Assembly: GCA_026874595.1 (NCBI GenBank)
Contig: JAPPUL010000079.1
Span: 1,917,001 to 1,981,000, forward strand
Reading direction: 5' to 3'
From: Sipunculus nudus
Lineage: Eukaryota; Annelida; Sipuncula; Golfingiida; Sipunculidae
Length of the DNA: 64,000 nucleotides
Shown piece after piece: positions 18,315 to 26,942 of the stretch. The notes under the pieces were generated by a model. That model saw only the letters and a list, made by a program, of their open reading frames with translations, had not been told where the DNA came from and ran no database searches. Each line of letters begins with the position of its first letter. Within the stretch, counting starts at the first letter, position 1. The position numbers were made by a program, and so were the translations under genes.

Positions 18315-18618
18315 CACAAAAAGCGTTTAGTGCCTGATCAAGCCTTAGAGTTACTACTGCAGGCGTTGCTCCCATGTCGTTTATTGAAAATAATAAATCC
18401 GATACTCCACGACGCTCTGCAAAACTCCTTAATACCTCATGCCAGGTCTTTTTATGTCCTTTCACGCTTGTACTAATATTAAATTTGCACCTGCCGCCAA
18501 GTTCATGCTCTTCTACCAAAACTTCCAGATTCCCACTTGAAACTACTCCTACCACAACAGCCGAACCTCTTAACTTTCTAGGATAATCTGTACTGAATTC
18601 AAACTCTATGTTTTCCAT
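18307..18618 (-). CDS. mdcC: Malonate decarboxylase acyl carrier protein (delta subunit)
   Basis: Small carrier that holds acetyl or malonyl on a phosphoribosyl-dephospho-CoA arm. The modified serine is expected at Ser28, in VVSSGNLEVLVE, which matches the SGDLEV context of other MdcC proteins. The length of 103 residues is normal. The CoA derivative is made by MdcB and attached by MdcG, both encoded in the same operon. Confidence 0.92.
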   Translation of the reverse strand: MENIEFEFSTDYPRKLRGSAVVVGVVSSGNLEVLVEEHELGGRCKFNISTSVKGHKKTWHEVLRSFAERRGVSDLLFSINDMGATPAVVTLRLDQALNAFCAE

Positions 18619-18647
18619 GTCTTTTTATTAGCTCTTTTACAATGTAT

Positions 18648-18669
18648 TTTTAATTAGCTTTTAATTAGC
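18648..18669 (-). repeat. 11-bp tandem duplication between mdcA and mdcC
   Basis: Two exact units of TTTTAATTAGC (plus-strand reading) sit in the 69-bp gap between mdcA and mdcC, the widest gap within the mdc part of the operon. No terminator is seen, so the operon probably continues across it. Confidence 0.75.
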
Positions 18670-18687
18670 TTTTATAAGAAAAATAAA

Positions 18688-20343
18688 CTACCACGATATA
18701 AACCTTTTCGGAGGCTCATAAAGACCTTTTGAGCTTATAACCAAGTCTTTTATACTGCGGGCTGATAGTAAATTACGGTTTGCAAGCCTTTTGTCTATAC
18801 CAAGATCTTCTGGCGTTTGTATCACCTTGCGTTTTCTAAGCTTTTCGTACATCGCTTTGTCTTTATTAAGTCCAACCTCCGTAAATCCTGCCACTCCTCG
18901 TATCGCTTGTTCTACCTCATTTTTGGTCTCGCACAAAAGCAAGTTCGCAAGTCCTTCCTCTGTCACTATATGTGTTAAATCTTCTCCGTATATCATCACT
19001 GGCGGAATTTCAAGATTAAGATGTTTAGCTAAATCCCATGCATCAAGACGCTTGACAAACACTTCCTCCATATCGCCTCGGAAGGTCTCAACAAGCTGTA
19101 CAACCAACTTCCTTCCTCGTGGCATCGTGTTTGATTTGTTTTTTACCTCTTTTCCCGCTTTAAGCCAGGTTTTTGTTATATGACGTCTTCCTTTACTGTC
19201 TGATCCAAGATTTGGAGCACCTCCAAAGCCTGCTATCCTGTCTAATGTCGCGGTTGAACTGTTGCCTTCTAAATCAATTTGGAGCGTTGAGCCTATAAAC
19301 ATATCGCATGCATACATGCCGGCTGTTTGAGCAAAGGCTCGGTTTGAACGCATGCTACCATCTGGGCCTGTAAAAAATATATCTTGGTTTGCTTCTATGT
19401 ATTTGTCCATTCCAACTTCTGAGCCAAAGGAATATATTGTTTTGGCAAACCCTGCTTCTATGGCAGGAATCATTGTCGGATGGGGGTTTAGAGCCCAGTT
19501 TAGGCAAATCTTATCTTTAAGGTTTAAAGACTTTGCGTATGTTGGTAAGAGTAATTCAATTGCCGCTGTATTAAATCCTATACCATGATTAAGCGTTTTA
19601 ACCTCATATTCTGCGTATATCCCTTTTAGAGCTATCATAGCTATTAATATCTGTACATCCGTTATTAGAGCAGGGTCGCGGGTAAATAAGGGTTCTATTA
19701 CATTTGCTTGGGGACTTAGTACAACGAAGTCTATCCAGTCTGAGGGAATATCAACTCTTGGCAACTCATCTACGATTTCATTAACCTGAGCAAGGACTAT
19801 ACCTAATTTAAAAGCTGTTGCCTCGACTATTAAAGGAGTATCTTCTGTATTAGGACCTGTATATAAATTTCCTTTTCTATCGGCTGCTTGGGCGGCAATT
19901 AGACTCACATTTGGTGTTAGGTCTATAAAATATCTTCCATAAAGCTCAAGGTAGGTATGTATGTCGCCTATTTGTATTTTATTATTTGCAACAAGTCTTG
20001 CAAGTCTTGCTCCTTGTGGGCCTGAGTAGGCAAAGTCTACTTTTTTAGCTATTCCTTTTTCAAATAGATCTAGATGTTCTGCAAGCGCTAATACAGATTG
20101 TACCATATGTAAATTGTTTATTATCTTAGGATTTACCTGTACAAGGCTTTTTGCAAGGAAATTTGCTTGCTTTTGGTTGTTACCCTCAAGGCATACTTTA
20201 TCATAAGGATTTATTATTATTTCTAGCAGCTTTACAATGTCTTGTGATTTCACAAACTTAGCATCTTCTATTAGGCTTGATGCTTTATTTAGTTTCTTTA
20301 ACTTTTCTTTTTTACTTTTATCTTTAACCTGGTAATTAAACAT
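18688..20343 (-). CDS. mdcA: Malonate decarboxylase alpha subunit (acetyl-ACP:malonate transferase)
   Basis: Transfers the acyl carrier from acetyl to malonate, the exchange step of the cycle, releasing acetate. The 551-residue length is that of MdcA. Clear family stretches include YSGPQGARLARLVANNKI, ALNPHPTMIPAIEAGFA, SFGSEVGMDKY and the C-terminal IYGEDLTHIVTEEGLANLL. Its ATG overlaps the stop of the TRAP permease gene (TAATG), so transporter and enzyme are translationally coupled. This direct coupling is good evidence that the transporter imports malonate. Confidence 0.95.
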   Translation of the reverse strand: MFNYQVKDKSKKEKLKKLNKASSLIEDAKFVKSQDIVKLLEIIINPYDKVCLEGNNQKQANFLAKSLVQVNPKIINNLHMVQSVLALAEHLDLFEKGIAKKVDFAYSGPQGARLARLVANNKIQIGDIHTYLELYGRYFIDLTPNVSLIAAQAADRKGNLYTGPNTEDTPLIVEATAFKLGIVLAQVNEIVDELPRVDIPSDWIDFVVLSPQANVIEPLFTRDPALITDVQILIAMIALKGIYAEYEVKTLNHGIGFNTAAIELLLPTYAKSLNLKDKICLNWALNPHPTMIPAIEAGFAKTIYSFGSEVGMDKYIEANQDIFFTGPDGSMRSNRAFAQTAGMYACDMFIGSTLQIDLEGNSSTATLDRIAGFGGAPNLGSDSKGRRHITKTWLKAGKEVKNKSNTMPRGRKLVVQLVETFRGDMEEVFVKRLDAWDLAKHLNLEIPPVMIYGEDLTHIVTEEGLANLLLCETKNEVEQAIRGVAGFTEVGLNKDKAMYEKLRKRKVIQTPEDLGIDKRLANRNLLSARSIKDLVISSKGLYEPPKRFISW

Positions 20344-21665
20344 TATTTTTCAATACCTATAAGCAAGTCCGGTAGGAAAGTAACAAGCTCAGGGAATATT
20401 GACATTATAACGATAGCAAGTACCATACACACCACATATGGCAAGGAGCCAACTAGTATCGTTTTTAAGTTTATATCCGGGGCGATACCGTTAATTACAT
20501 ACAAGTTAAGTCCTACAGGAGGCGTTATAAGCCCTATTTCCATATTGACTGTAAGTATCACCGCAAACCAATACGGATCAAATCCTGCCGATACAACAAT
20601 TGGATATAATATAGGTGCTGCCATCAAGATTACTGCAACAGGAGGTAAGAAAAGGCCTGCAACTAGCAAGAAGATATTTATTGAGAACATTAAAGTCCAC
20701 GGGCTAACATCCATTTTTGCTATCCATTCCGCTATGGATTGGGTTATAAATAAACTTGATAACATATAGGCAAAAACTCCCGCCGAACCTATTATAAATA
20801 AAATCATAACACTCTCTTTCGTTGAGTCTCTTAGTACCTTCCATAACAATTTTACATTGTATAGCTTGTATATTGTAATTGATGCTATTATGCAAAGCAA
20901 AGCACCCACTGCCGCAGTCTCAGATGGTGTTGCAACCCCGCCGTACAGGGCGTATAAAACTCCTATTATTATCAGTATGAATGGAAGGACTTTTGGTATT
21001 ATTTGAAACTTTTCCTTCCAATTGTAACTTATACGTTGGGTCTTTGTATCTAGTCTCCTGTTGCTAAACCATGTATAGAAAACTGACCATATCATAAATA
21101 ATGTAACAAGCAATAAGCCTGGTACAACACCAGCTAAAAACAATCGACCTATCGATGTTTCTGTTGCTATCCCGTATACAATCATTGTTACAGAAGGGGG
21201 AATTAATATGCCAAGTGTGCCACCTGCTGCAATCGAGCCTGCAGCAACTCCATCAGGATAGCCCCGTTGGCGCATCTCGGGTATCCCCATCTTCCCTATT
21301 GCTGCGCATGTTGCCGGTGAGGAACCTGATAATGCCGAGAATAATGCACACGCTCCTAAATTTGACACTACAAGCCCCCCAGGTACACGCGTTAACCAGC
21401 GCTCTATTGCTTCATATAAATCTGAGCCTGCTTTAGTTGAGGAGATTGAGGCTCCCATTATTATAAACATTGGTATAGATAGTAATGCAAAATTGTCAAG
21501 CTTGCCAAATAGTAACTCCGGTAAAAGCTCAAGAGAAGAAAAACCATCGAATATTAATATGAATACTGTTGATACGACTAAAAGACCTATTGCAACCGAA
21601 ATCCCAGAAAATAATACCACTATTGTTATAAGCCCTACCAATATCCCAAGTACTAATGGATCCAC
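20343..21665 (-). CDS. TRAP transporter large permease (DctM-like)
   Basis: Large membrane subunit of a tripartite ATP-independent periplasmic transporter, which takes up organic acids using an ion gradient. About 12 hydrophobic segments; typical stretches are SIPMFIIMGA, SAGSIAAGGTLGILIPPS-like text (here AAGSIAAGGTLGILIPPS) and MEIGLITPPVGLNLYV. The length of 440 residues is normal. It starts at GTG 21665, with AAGGAG nine bases upstream. The substrate is inferred to be malonate from the one-base overlap with mdcA; it replaces the MdcF or MdcLM carriers of other operons. Confidence 0.93.
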   Translation of the reverse strand: MDPLVLGILVGLITIVVLFSGISVAIGLLVVSTVFILIFDGFSSLELLPELLFGKLDNFALLSIPMFIIMGASISSTKAGSDLYEAIERWLTRVPGGLVVSNLGACALFSALSGSSPATCAAIGKMGIPEMRQRGYPDGVAAGSIAAGGTLGILIPPSVTMIVYGIATETSIGRLFLAGVVPGLLLVTLFMIWSVFYTWFSNRRLDTKTQRISYNWKEKFQIIPKVLPFILIIIGVLYALYGGVATPSETAAVGALLCIIASITIYKLYNVKLLWKVLRDSTKESVMILFIIGSAGVFAYMLSSLFITQSIAEWIAKMDVSPWTLMFSINIFLLVAGLFLPPVAVILMAAPILYPIVVSAGFDPYWFAVILTVNMEIGLITPPVGLNLYVINGIAPDINLKTILVGSLPYVVCMVLAIVIMSIFPELVTFLPDLLIGIEK

Positions 21666-21668
21666 AAG

Positions 21669-22187
21669 CTAGTTCTCCTTGTTAGAAAAAGGTGTAAGTA
21701 TATCTACAAGCAACTGTAACAGGAAAAGCCCAAGCCCAACCGGAATTGATAAATAAGGTAACCAAAGCCGTACTCCCCATACTGTATCTGATCTCCAGCC
21801 CTCTTCTAAAGCTAGGACAAATAACTCATAGCCATATACGAAGATTATCATTATGGATGCTATGCTAAGACCAAGCGTTATAAACGTTATCGCCTTTTTA
21901 ACCGACTGAGATTTAACCATTATAGGCAGCAAATCTACATTTACGTGTCCACGAAGCAGTTGGACATATGGCAAGCCTAGGAATGTTGCGCATATCATTA
22001 AATATGTTACAAACTCAGTTTGCCATATAGTAGATTCTGACAACACAAAACGTACCCATATCATCTGGCATGTAACAAGCACCGACAGCAATATCATAAC
22101 TGCCGAAACCACGCCAGACAATTTAGATAACCAATGGATATATCGTATAGCAAGCTCTTTAAAACTATATCGAGCTTTTGATTCCAT
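21669..22187 (-). CDS. TRAP transporter small permease (DctQ-like)
   Basis: Small membrane subunit with four hydrophobic segments over 172 residues. VTYLMICATFLGLPYVQLLRGHVNVDL is the conserved DctQ block (residues about 64-90), including the R-G-H-V motif. It lies 3 bp before the large permease and 20 bp after the binding protein, so all three transporter genes form one unit. Confidence 0.92.
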   Translation of the reverse strand: MESKARYSFKELAIRYIHWLSKLSGVVSAVMILLSVLVTCQMIWVRFVLSESTIWQTEFVTYLMICATFLGLPYVQLLRGHVNVDLLPIMVKSQSVKKAITFITLGLSIASIMIIFVYGYELFVLALEEGWRSDTVWGVRLWLPYLSIPVGLGLFLLQLLVDILTPFSNKEN

Positions 22188-22207
22188 CTATTAGTCTCTC
22201 TTTATCC

Positions 22208-23185
22208 CTAATTAACTGATAGTGCCATGTCTAAAAGCTTTTTACCATTAGGGGTGTCTTTTACAAAATCTATATAGGAAGAGCGTTTTGCAACCTCACG
22301 CCATTTATTAAAGTCAGAAAGTGTCATCTTAGCTATCTTTACACCTGCCTTACGAAATCTATTTGCTGATTCTAAATCAGCTTTTTTCGCTTCGTTAAGA
22401 TAATACTCTTGTGCTTTTTTAGCGCCTGCACGAAGTGCTCTTTGTTGTCTTTTGTTTAATCTGTTATAAACAGATTTATTTATCAAAAGTGGCTGATACA
22501 TAAACCATAAAGCAACATCTGTTGCCGGAGTGTAGCAAGCTATTTGCTCATATAGTCTGTATGACACAAAACTTGACGATGATGTATTTGCAGCATCAAG
22601 TACACCAGTTTGCATTGCACTGTATATCTCAGATGAGGGCATTGAGGTAATCGATGCACCTGCTGCTTCTGTCATTCTCTCAAAAGACTTCCCTGCTGCT
22701 CGAATCTTAAGACCTTTTACATCGTCTGGGCTTGTAATACATTTAGATTTGCCGCCAAATCCTCCTGCCAAATAGCCGTGTACTAAAACTAATACATTAT
22801 CTTTAGCCATAATCTTCTTAAGCTCATTCATGAATGGTGAACTTGTTAGCCTTGCGGCATGATCATGGTTTTTAACAAGTCCAGGCATCAAAGTGAGATT
22901 GTAAGCAGGTCTAAAGCCTGATGCATAAGCCAAAGGTAATACAGTCATATCCAATCTGCCTCTGCTCAAAGGACGATATTGTTCTTTTGGCTTGAATAAT
23001 GATTTTGAAGGATAGATCTTTATATTAAGTCCAACTCTTGCTCTTTTGACTTCATCTGCAACAATCTTAGCAACTTTATGCCGAACATCTTTTGTTGACC
23101 ATTGATGTGATAATTTAAGGGTTTTTGCGCTTGCAAAAGAAGTTATACCTAAACTAAGCAAAAGAACTATTATACGAATTATCAT
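22208..23185 (-). CDS. TRAP transporter periplasmic binding protein (DctP-like)
   Basis: Soluble periplasmic receptor that delivers the substrate to the permease. A cleavable signal peptide (MIIRIIVLLLSLGITSFASA) precedes mature KTLKLSHQWS. The conserved DctP block GLKIRAAGKSFERM carries the arginine that binds the substrate carboxylate, and MPSSEIYSAMQTGVLDAANT follows. The length of 325 residues is typical. AAGGAG lies directly upstream. It is the first gene of the operon, as expected for the most abundant component. Confidence 0.95.
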   Translation of the reverse strand: MIIRIIVLLLSLGITSFASAKTLKLSHQWSTKDVRHKVAKIVADEVKRARVGLNIKIYPSKSLFKPKEQYRPLSRGRLDMTVLPLAYASGFRPAYNLTLMPGLVKNHDHAARLTSSPFMNELKKIMAKDNVLVLVHGYLAGGFGGKSKCITSPDDVKGLKIRAAGKSFERMTEAAGASITSMPSSEIYSAMQTGVLDAANTSSSSFVSYRLYEQIACYTPATDVALWFMYQPLLINKSVYNRLNKRQQRALRAGAKKAQEYYLNEAKKADLESANRFRKAGVKIAKMTLSDFNKWREVAKRSSYIDFVKDTPNGKKLLDMALSVN

Positions 23186-23236
23186 GATTTGACTCCTTTA
23201 AATACAATATACTAGAGGTTTATGCATCCTTATAGC

Positions 23237-23265
23237 AGTATAGGAACTATACATCTATAAAACAA
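23237..23265 (-). promoter_or_regulatory. Candidate sigma-70 promoter of the TRAP-mdc operon
   Basis: On the minus strand TTGTTT (23265-23260) and TATACT (23242-23237) are separated by 17 bases, a good match to -35 and -10 elements. The start of transcription would fall near 23230, giving a leader of about 45 bases before the dctP-like gene. No operator palindrome or regulator gene was recognised nearby. Confidence 0.45.
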
Positions 23266-23603
23266 TAACTTATAAAGTTATAATAAATAGTACAAAATAT
23301 ATACAATAAAATAAAAATTATTTGGAATAACTGTAATATGAAAGGCAAAATCTACGTAACTAAGGTAGCAACGTGACTAGTTAGAATGACGGTGAGGTTA
23401 GGGTTTTCTATTAAATAGTTTAGGCAGACAATATTCTTAATTGTCTATCTTGTTTTTATTTGGTTTTTGTTTTAATATAGGTTAAAATGGGTTATACTTG
23501 ATAATGCAGAACACGTTATTCTTTATAGAAAGTTTTGCTTTTAGTGTTTAGTAAATTTTATTATGGCTTTTGAGTATAAAAATATATGGAGGTTTAGTAT
23601 ATT
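23266..23603 (+). other. Divergent intergenic region with a terminator-like hairpin
   Basis: This gap separates the TRAP-mdc operon from the cyclophilin gene. It holds a 12-codon frame starting ATGAAAGGC (about 23338-23376) and then a hairpin at 23427-23447 (stem AGACAAT/ATTGTCT, 7-base loop), followed by a T-rich tract with TTGTTTTTATTTGG. The pair could be a small RNA with its terminator or a leader; neither is proven. Confidence 0.3.
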
Positions 23604-24173
23604 ATGTTCTCAAATAAAAAGATATTTGTAATGGTATCGATAGTAACATTGGGGGTTTTAGTATTTATTATGAGTGTACATAGTGAAAATGGATATAGGC
23701 ATGCGGTAATTAGTACAAACAAGGGAAATATAAGTGTGAAACTGGCTATAAAAGATGCACCTATAACTACGGCGAATTTTATAAAGCTAGTTGAAGAGGA
23801 GTTTTATAATAATATAACTTTTCATAGGGTAGAAAAAGGCTTTGTAATACAGGGTGGTGATCCAAGAGGAGATGGAACTGGAGGCTCAAGCCAGCCGATA
23901 GACCTTGAGATAAAGTGTAAAGATGGTAGGATGATAGTAGGTGAGACAGCTCCAAGTGACTGTGAACCTGTGCTGACCCATAAGCGAGGGGCATTATCTA
24001 TGGCACGTACAAATAATCCAAATAGTGCAAGTAGTCAGTTTTTTATAACTCTTAATAACACGTATTTCTTAGATAAGAATTATGCAGTATTTGGTTATGT
24101 TACGGATGGAATGGATGTTGTAGATAATATAGCGGTAGGGGACTTTATGAAAACAATTAAGTTGAAGGACTAA
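23604..24173 (+). CDS. Exported cyclophilin-type peptidyl-prolyl isomerase
   Basis: Catalyses cis-trans isomerisation of prolyl bonds. A signal or anchor covers residues about 7-27, so it works outside the cytosol. The cyclophilin core shows ITFHRVEKGFVIQGGDPRGDGTGG (catalytic Arg in FHRV), RGALSMART and SASSQFFIT. The length of 189 residues is normal. GGAGG lies ahead of ATG 23604. It stands alone, with convergent neighbours downstream. Confidence 0.93.
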   Translation: MFSNKKIFVMVSIVTLGVLVFIMSVHSENGYRHAVISTNKGNISVKLAIKDAPITTANFIKLVEEEFYNNITFHRVEKGFVIQGGDPRGDGTGGSSQPIDLEIKCKDGRMIVGETAPSDCEPVLTHKRGALSMARTNNPNSASSQFFITLNNTYFLDKNYAVFGYVTDGMDVVDNIAVGDFMKTIKLKD

Positions 24174-24200
24174 TCTTCATTAAATCTTCATTTTTTCATT

Positions 24201-24527
24201 TTAAAGAAGGGAATCTTTGTTTGCTTTTAGCTCGGCTTTAAGTTTTATAATGTCTTGGTCAATAACATCTAATTTATTTAATACTTTAATATATTTTGAA
24301 TGTTGTATAGCCTCAAGTCGAGAGTGAATATTGGTTAATCTCTCCTTGAACTCTTCAAAATCATTTAACTTATTGCTCTTACTACTAATATCTAGAAGCG
24401 ACAAAGCGGTATTAGAAAGTCTTGTTTTAATGTAAGTGTTTTTCTTTTTACGTATAAATAGGAATAAAGCGCTTAGGGCAAGTAGGATTATAAGAAAAAG
24501 CCAAATCCAGTTAAAAGACTCATTCAA
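24201..24527 (-). CDS. Small membrane protein with coiled-coil tail
   Basis: 108 residues: one membrane segment at about residues 6-25 (WIWLFLIILLALSALFLFI), basic RKKK stop-transfer residues, then a helical tail with heptad-like leucines and isoleucines (FEEFKERLTNIHSRLEAIQ). Topology is probably N-out with the tail in the cytosol. No family recognised. Confidence 0.6.
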   Translation of the reverse strand: MNESFNWIWLFLIILLALSALFLFIRKKKNTYIKTRLSNTALSLLDISSKSNKLNDFEEFKERLTNIHSRLEAIQHSKYIKVLNKLDVIDQDIIKLKAELKANKDSLL

Positions 24528-24595
24528 AGAAGTATTCTCCGGGCATGCGATGTTCTCCAGCCATAAACGCTTTTTATAATTTTATAAATAAAAAG

Positions 24596-24985
24596 TTATT
24601 TTCGTTTGAAAAAAATGTTATCAACAGATAAAGACCCAGCACCTATAAAAGAAAGACCAACAAAAACGATTAAAAGCTCAAGAGCATGTGAATAAGAATT
24701 AGGGCCTGCAAATCCACCGCCGAGTGCCATATGAAAATATACAGCAACAGCCATATTAAAAGCAAGGACAAAAGAAGTAAGTTTAGTAAGAGCTCCTAAA
24801 AGCAAAAATAACCCTCCGCCAAACTCTGTTATAGCAGCAAGTAAAGCAGCAATCTCGCCACCAGGTATCCCGGCTTTAGTTAGGCTTTGTGCAAAACCTT
24901 GTATGTTGTTAAACTTGGGAAAACCATGCATCATCATAGTAATGCCAAGACCAATTCTAATTACTAGTAAACCATAATTTGTCAT
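24596..24985 (-). CDS. DoxX family membrane protein
   Basis: 129 residues with four hydrophobic segments. The family signature is visible: LVIRIGLGITMMMHGFPKF, then GGEIAALLAAITEFGGGLFLLLG-type text (about residues 42-64), and FHMALGGGFAG. DoxX/DoxD proteins relate to quinone-linked redox functions in some species, but the role of stand-alone members is not settled. No redox partner gene adjoins it. Confidence 0.88.
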   Translation of the reverse strand: MTNYGLLVIRIGLGITMMMHGFPKFNNIQGFAQSLTKAGIPGGEIAALLAAITEFGGGLFLLLGALTKLTSFVLAFNMAVAVYFHMALGGGFAGPNSYSHALELLIVFVGLSFIGAGSLSVDNIFFKRK

Positions 24986-25122
24986 AATAAACTAATGTCC
25001 TCCAAAGAGATGGATATTTTTAGGGAGAATATAACAAAATAAGTTTATCAAGTAAAGTAAAGAATATTAAAAGAATATTAATAATAGTTATTTATGCAAG
25101 GGATGTAAGTTCATGAAGGAAA

Positions 25123-25566
25123 CTAAAAATGCTTACATTCATAGTTTTTGTTATCTAGCCAATTTTTGATATCACGAGACAAACCTTTCCAAGAGTTTTT
25201 CTTATAAAAGATCTGGATATAAGACTTATCTTTGCCTGAGGATTTAATATCGATAAACATAAAGATTTTAGAGTTGGCAGAATTAGTCCAAGCAGATATT
25301 AGGGCCTGTTTTTTTTGCAGTATGACTTTGCCATCAACTCTTATATGTGGCGACTCAACGCATTTTTGAATCAAAGGGAATAATAATTTGTAAGAGTTGG
25401 TGTAAGACATGTTAGAAAGCAAGGAGTCTTTTTTTGAGTAGTTATTTTTAAGATGTAAAATAGTAGGCGAGCCACAAGATGTCAAATATAAGGTAGCGGT
25501 AGCCAAAAGGAGTGTTAAAATCAGGCTAAAGCTGCCGGAGTGCTTACGTAATAATTTTTTTATCAT
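25123..25566 (-). CDS. Putative lipoprotein, unknown function
   Basis: From ATG 25566, the product is about 147 residues with a classical lipoprotein signal: basic MIKKLLRKH, a hydrophobic stretch, and a lipobox LTSC near residue 31. A longer frame begins at 25635 but would put a charged stretch before the signal. The mature part is short, with KKKNSWKGLSRDIKNW-like basic residues near the end. The gene overlaps the end of the upstream small ORF by 23 bp. No family recognised. Confidence 0.6.
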   Translation of the reverse strand: MIKKLLRKHSGSFSLILTLLLATATLYLTSCGSPTILHLKNNYSKKDSLLSNMSYTNSYKLLFPLIQKCVESPHIRVDGKVILQKKQALISAWTNSANSKIFMFIDIKSSGKDKSYIQIFYKKNSWKGLSRDIKNWLDNKNYECKHF

Positions 25567-25822
25567 ATCTGAATAAAGATAATATCCATTTTTGTTTATG
25601 CCAAGCAAGATGAGCAAAAGCATAAAATTCCTCATCGAAGTTATTAATTAAGTCAAAATCGCCATCAAGTATAATATAATTAACGTCGTCATTGTGTTTT
25701 AAAAGCTCTCTAATAAGGGTCAAAGCTCTTTCGTTTGGGTAGAAGGAGCCGGAAATACTATTGTAATTAATATGAATATATTCTAAATCCCAATCGTTTG
25801 AGAAAGCATTGAATTTAGCCAT
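25544..25822 (-). CDS. Hypothetical protein, 92 residues
   Basis: A frame from ATG 25822 encodes an acidic, aromatic-rich protein (for example LDGDFDLINNFDEEFYAFAHLAWHK-type text in the middle). No clear ribosome binding site. It is on the same strand as the lipoprotein gene and overlaps its start, which is how co-translated pairs look. No recognised domain or membrane segment. A real gene is likely but not certain. Confidence 0.5.
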   Translation of the reverse strand: MAKFNAFSNDWDLEYIHINYNSISGSFYPNERALTLIRELLKHNDDVNYIILDGDFDLINNFDEEFYAFAHLAWHKQKWILSLFRYDKKIIT

Positions 25823-25967
25823 AATAAAACAATTTAATAGATTAAAGGTAGGATAGGTATTAAAAAGCCAAAACTACTTAAAAACTTTTAAAGAAACTTT
25901 TTATTTGTTTAATAAAGAATTATCTTTGCCTAACTTTTAACTAAATTAGTTTTTATAGGTGGGAATT

Positions 25968-26735
25968 ATGCAATTTAAAAGAGAATTGATAAGAAAGGTA
26001 TTTAATCTTTTAGGCAAAGAAGTACGTCCTGTTAATATTCTAGGTTATCAAATACAGTCGGCTGGTAAAGACTTAAGTAAGTTTGATAAACAAAATATTA
26101 AAACTGCTTTAAAATATAGTCTAACAAGTTATACAAGGTTGGAGGGGTTATTAGAGTGTATAAATTATGTAAATGCATATAAAATACCAGGTGATATAGT
26201 AGAATGCGGGGTCTATAAAGGTGGCAATATATTATTAGCAGGCATATATAATATGCATCTAAATATGAATAAGAAGATTTGGGCATATGACACATTTACA
26301 GGTATGTCTAAACCTACAGATAAAGATGTTAGCGTATTTGATGAAAGAGCTGCTATTATGTTTAATAAATCCCAAAAAGATGACTATAATAAATGGTGCT
26401 TTAGCTCTCTTAATGAAGTTAAAGATAATTTAAAGAAGAATCTAGGTAGTATTGATAATTTTAAGTTTGTGGTAGGAAAAGTAGAAGATACATTATGTGA
26501 TTTAAATAATATTCCGGATCAAATCTCGATTTTAAGACTAGACACGGATTGGTATGAAAGTACTAAAAAGGAACTAGAGGTTTTATATCCTAGATTGGTT
26601 CCTAACGGAGTTTTAATTATTGATGATTATGGATATTGGAAAGGTTCTAAAGAGGCAGTTGATGAGTATTTTAAGGATGAAATTATTTTTCTAAAAAAGA
26701 CTGACTTTTCTTGTCGGATTTTGATAAAAAGGTAG
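25968..26735 (+). CDS. TylF/macrocin-type O-methyltransferase
   Basis: SAM-dependent methyltransferase family first known from macrolide sugar methylation. The SAM site is seen in GDIVECGVYKGGN (about residue 80), and the metal/catalytic block in LRLDTDWYESTKKELEVLYP and IIDDYGYWKGSKEAVDEYF. The start is ATG 25968, with AGGTGGG just ahead; a GTG at 25959 is in frame. No glycosyltransferase or antibiotic genes are near, so a surface sugar is a plausible target by inference only. A terminator follows directly. Confidence 0.85.
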   Translation: MQFKRELIRKVFNLLGKEVRPVNILGYQIQSAGKDLSKFDKQNIKTALKYSLTSYTRLEGLLECINYVNAYKIPGDIVECGVYKGGNILLAGIYNMHLNMNKKIWAYDTFTGMSKPTDKDVSVFDERAAIMFNKSQKDDYNKWCFSSLNEVKDNLKKNLGSIDNFKFVVGKVEDTLCDLNNIPDQISILRLDTDWYESTKKELEVLYPRLVPNGVLIIDDYGYWKGSKEAVDEYFKDEIIFLKKTDFSCRILIKR

Positions 26736-26775
26736 TAACAATTCTCCTTTGGCATAATTGTTATTTTATTATTTT
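26736..26775 (+). terminator. Rho-independent terminator after the methyltransferase gene
   Basis: An 8-bp perfect stem (TAACAATT at 26736-26743 with AATTGTTA at 26756-26763) and a 12-base loop are followed by TTTTATTATTTT. It begins right after the stop codon. The stem is AT-rich, so efficiency is uncertain. Confidence 0.6.
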
Positions 26776-26942
26776 GATACAAAACTCTTGTATAGACTAG
26801 GATACTAATATAAAAGTATAATGATAAAATTAAAATATATGAAAACTGTTATAACTCATTGATATATATTACTATATATCATAATATTAGAAAAATAGTA
26901 TACTTAATGTAGTAGATTATGATAGAGGTTAAAATGTCCTAG

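Noticed and set aside
25968-26735. Part of a macrolide-type biosynthetic cluster
   Set aside because: The TylF-like gene is alone, with its own terminator and no glycosyltransferase, polyketide or resistance genes nearby.
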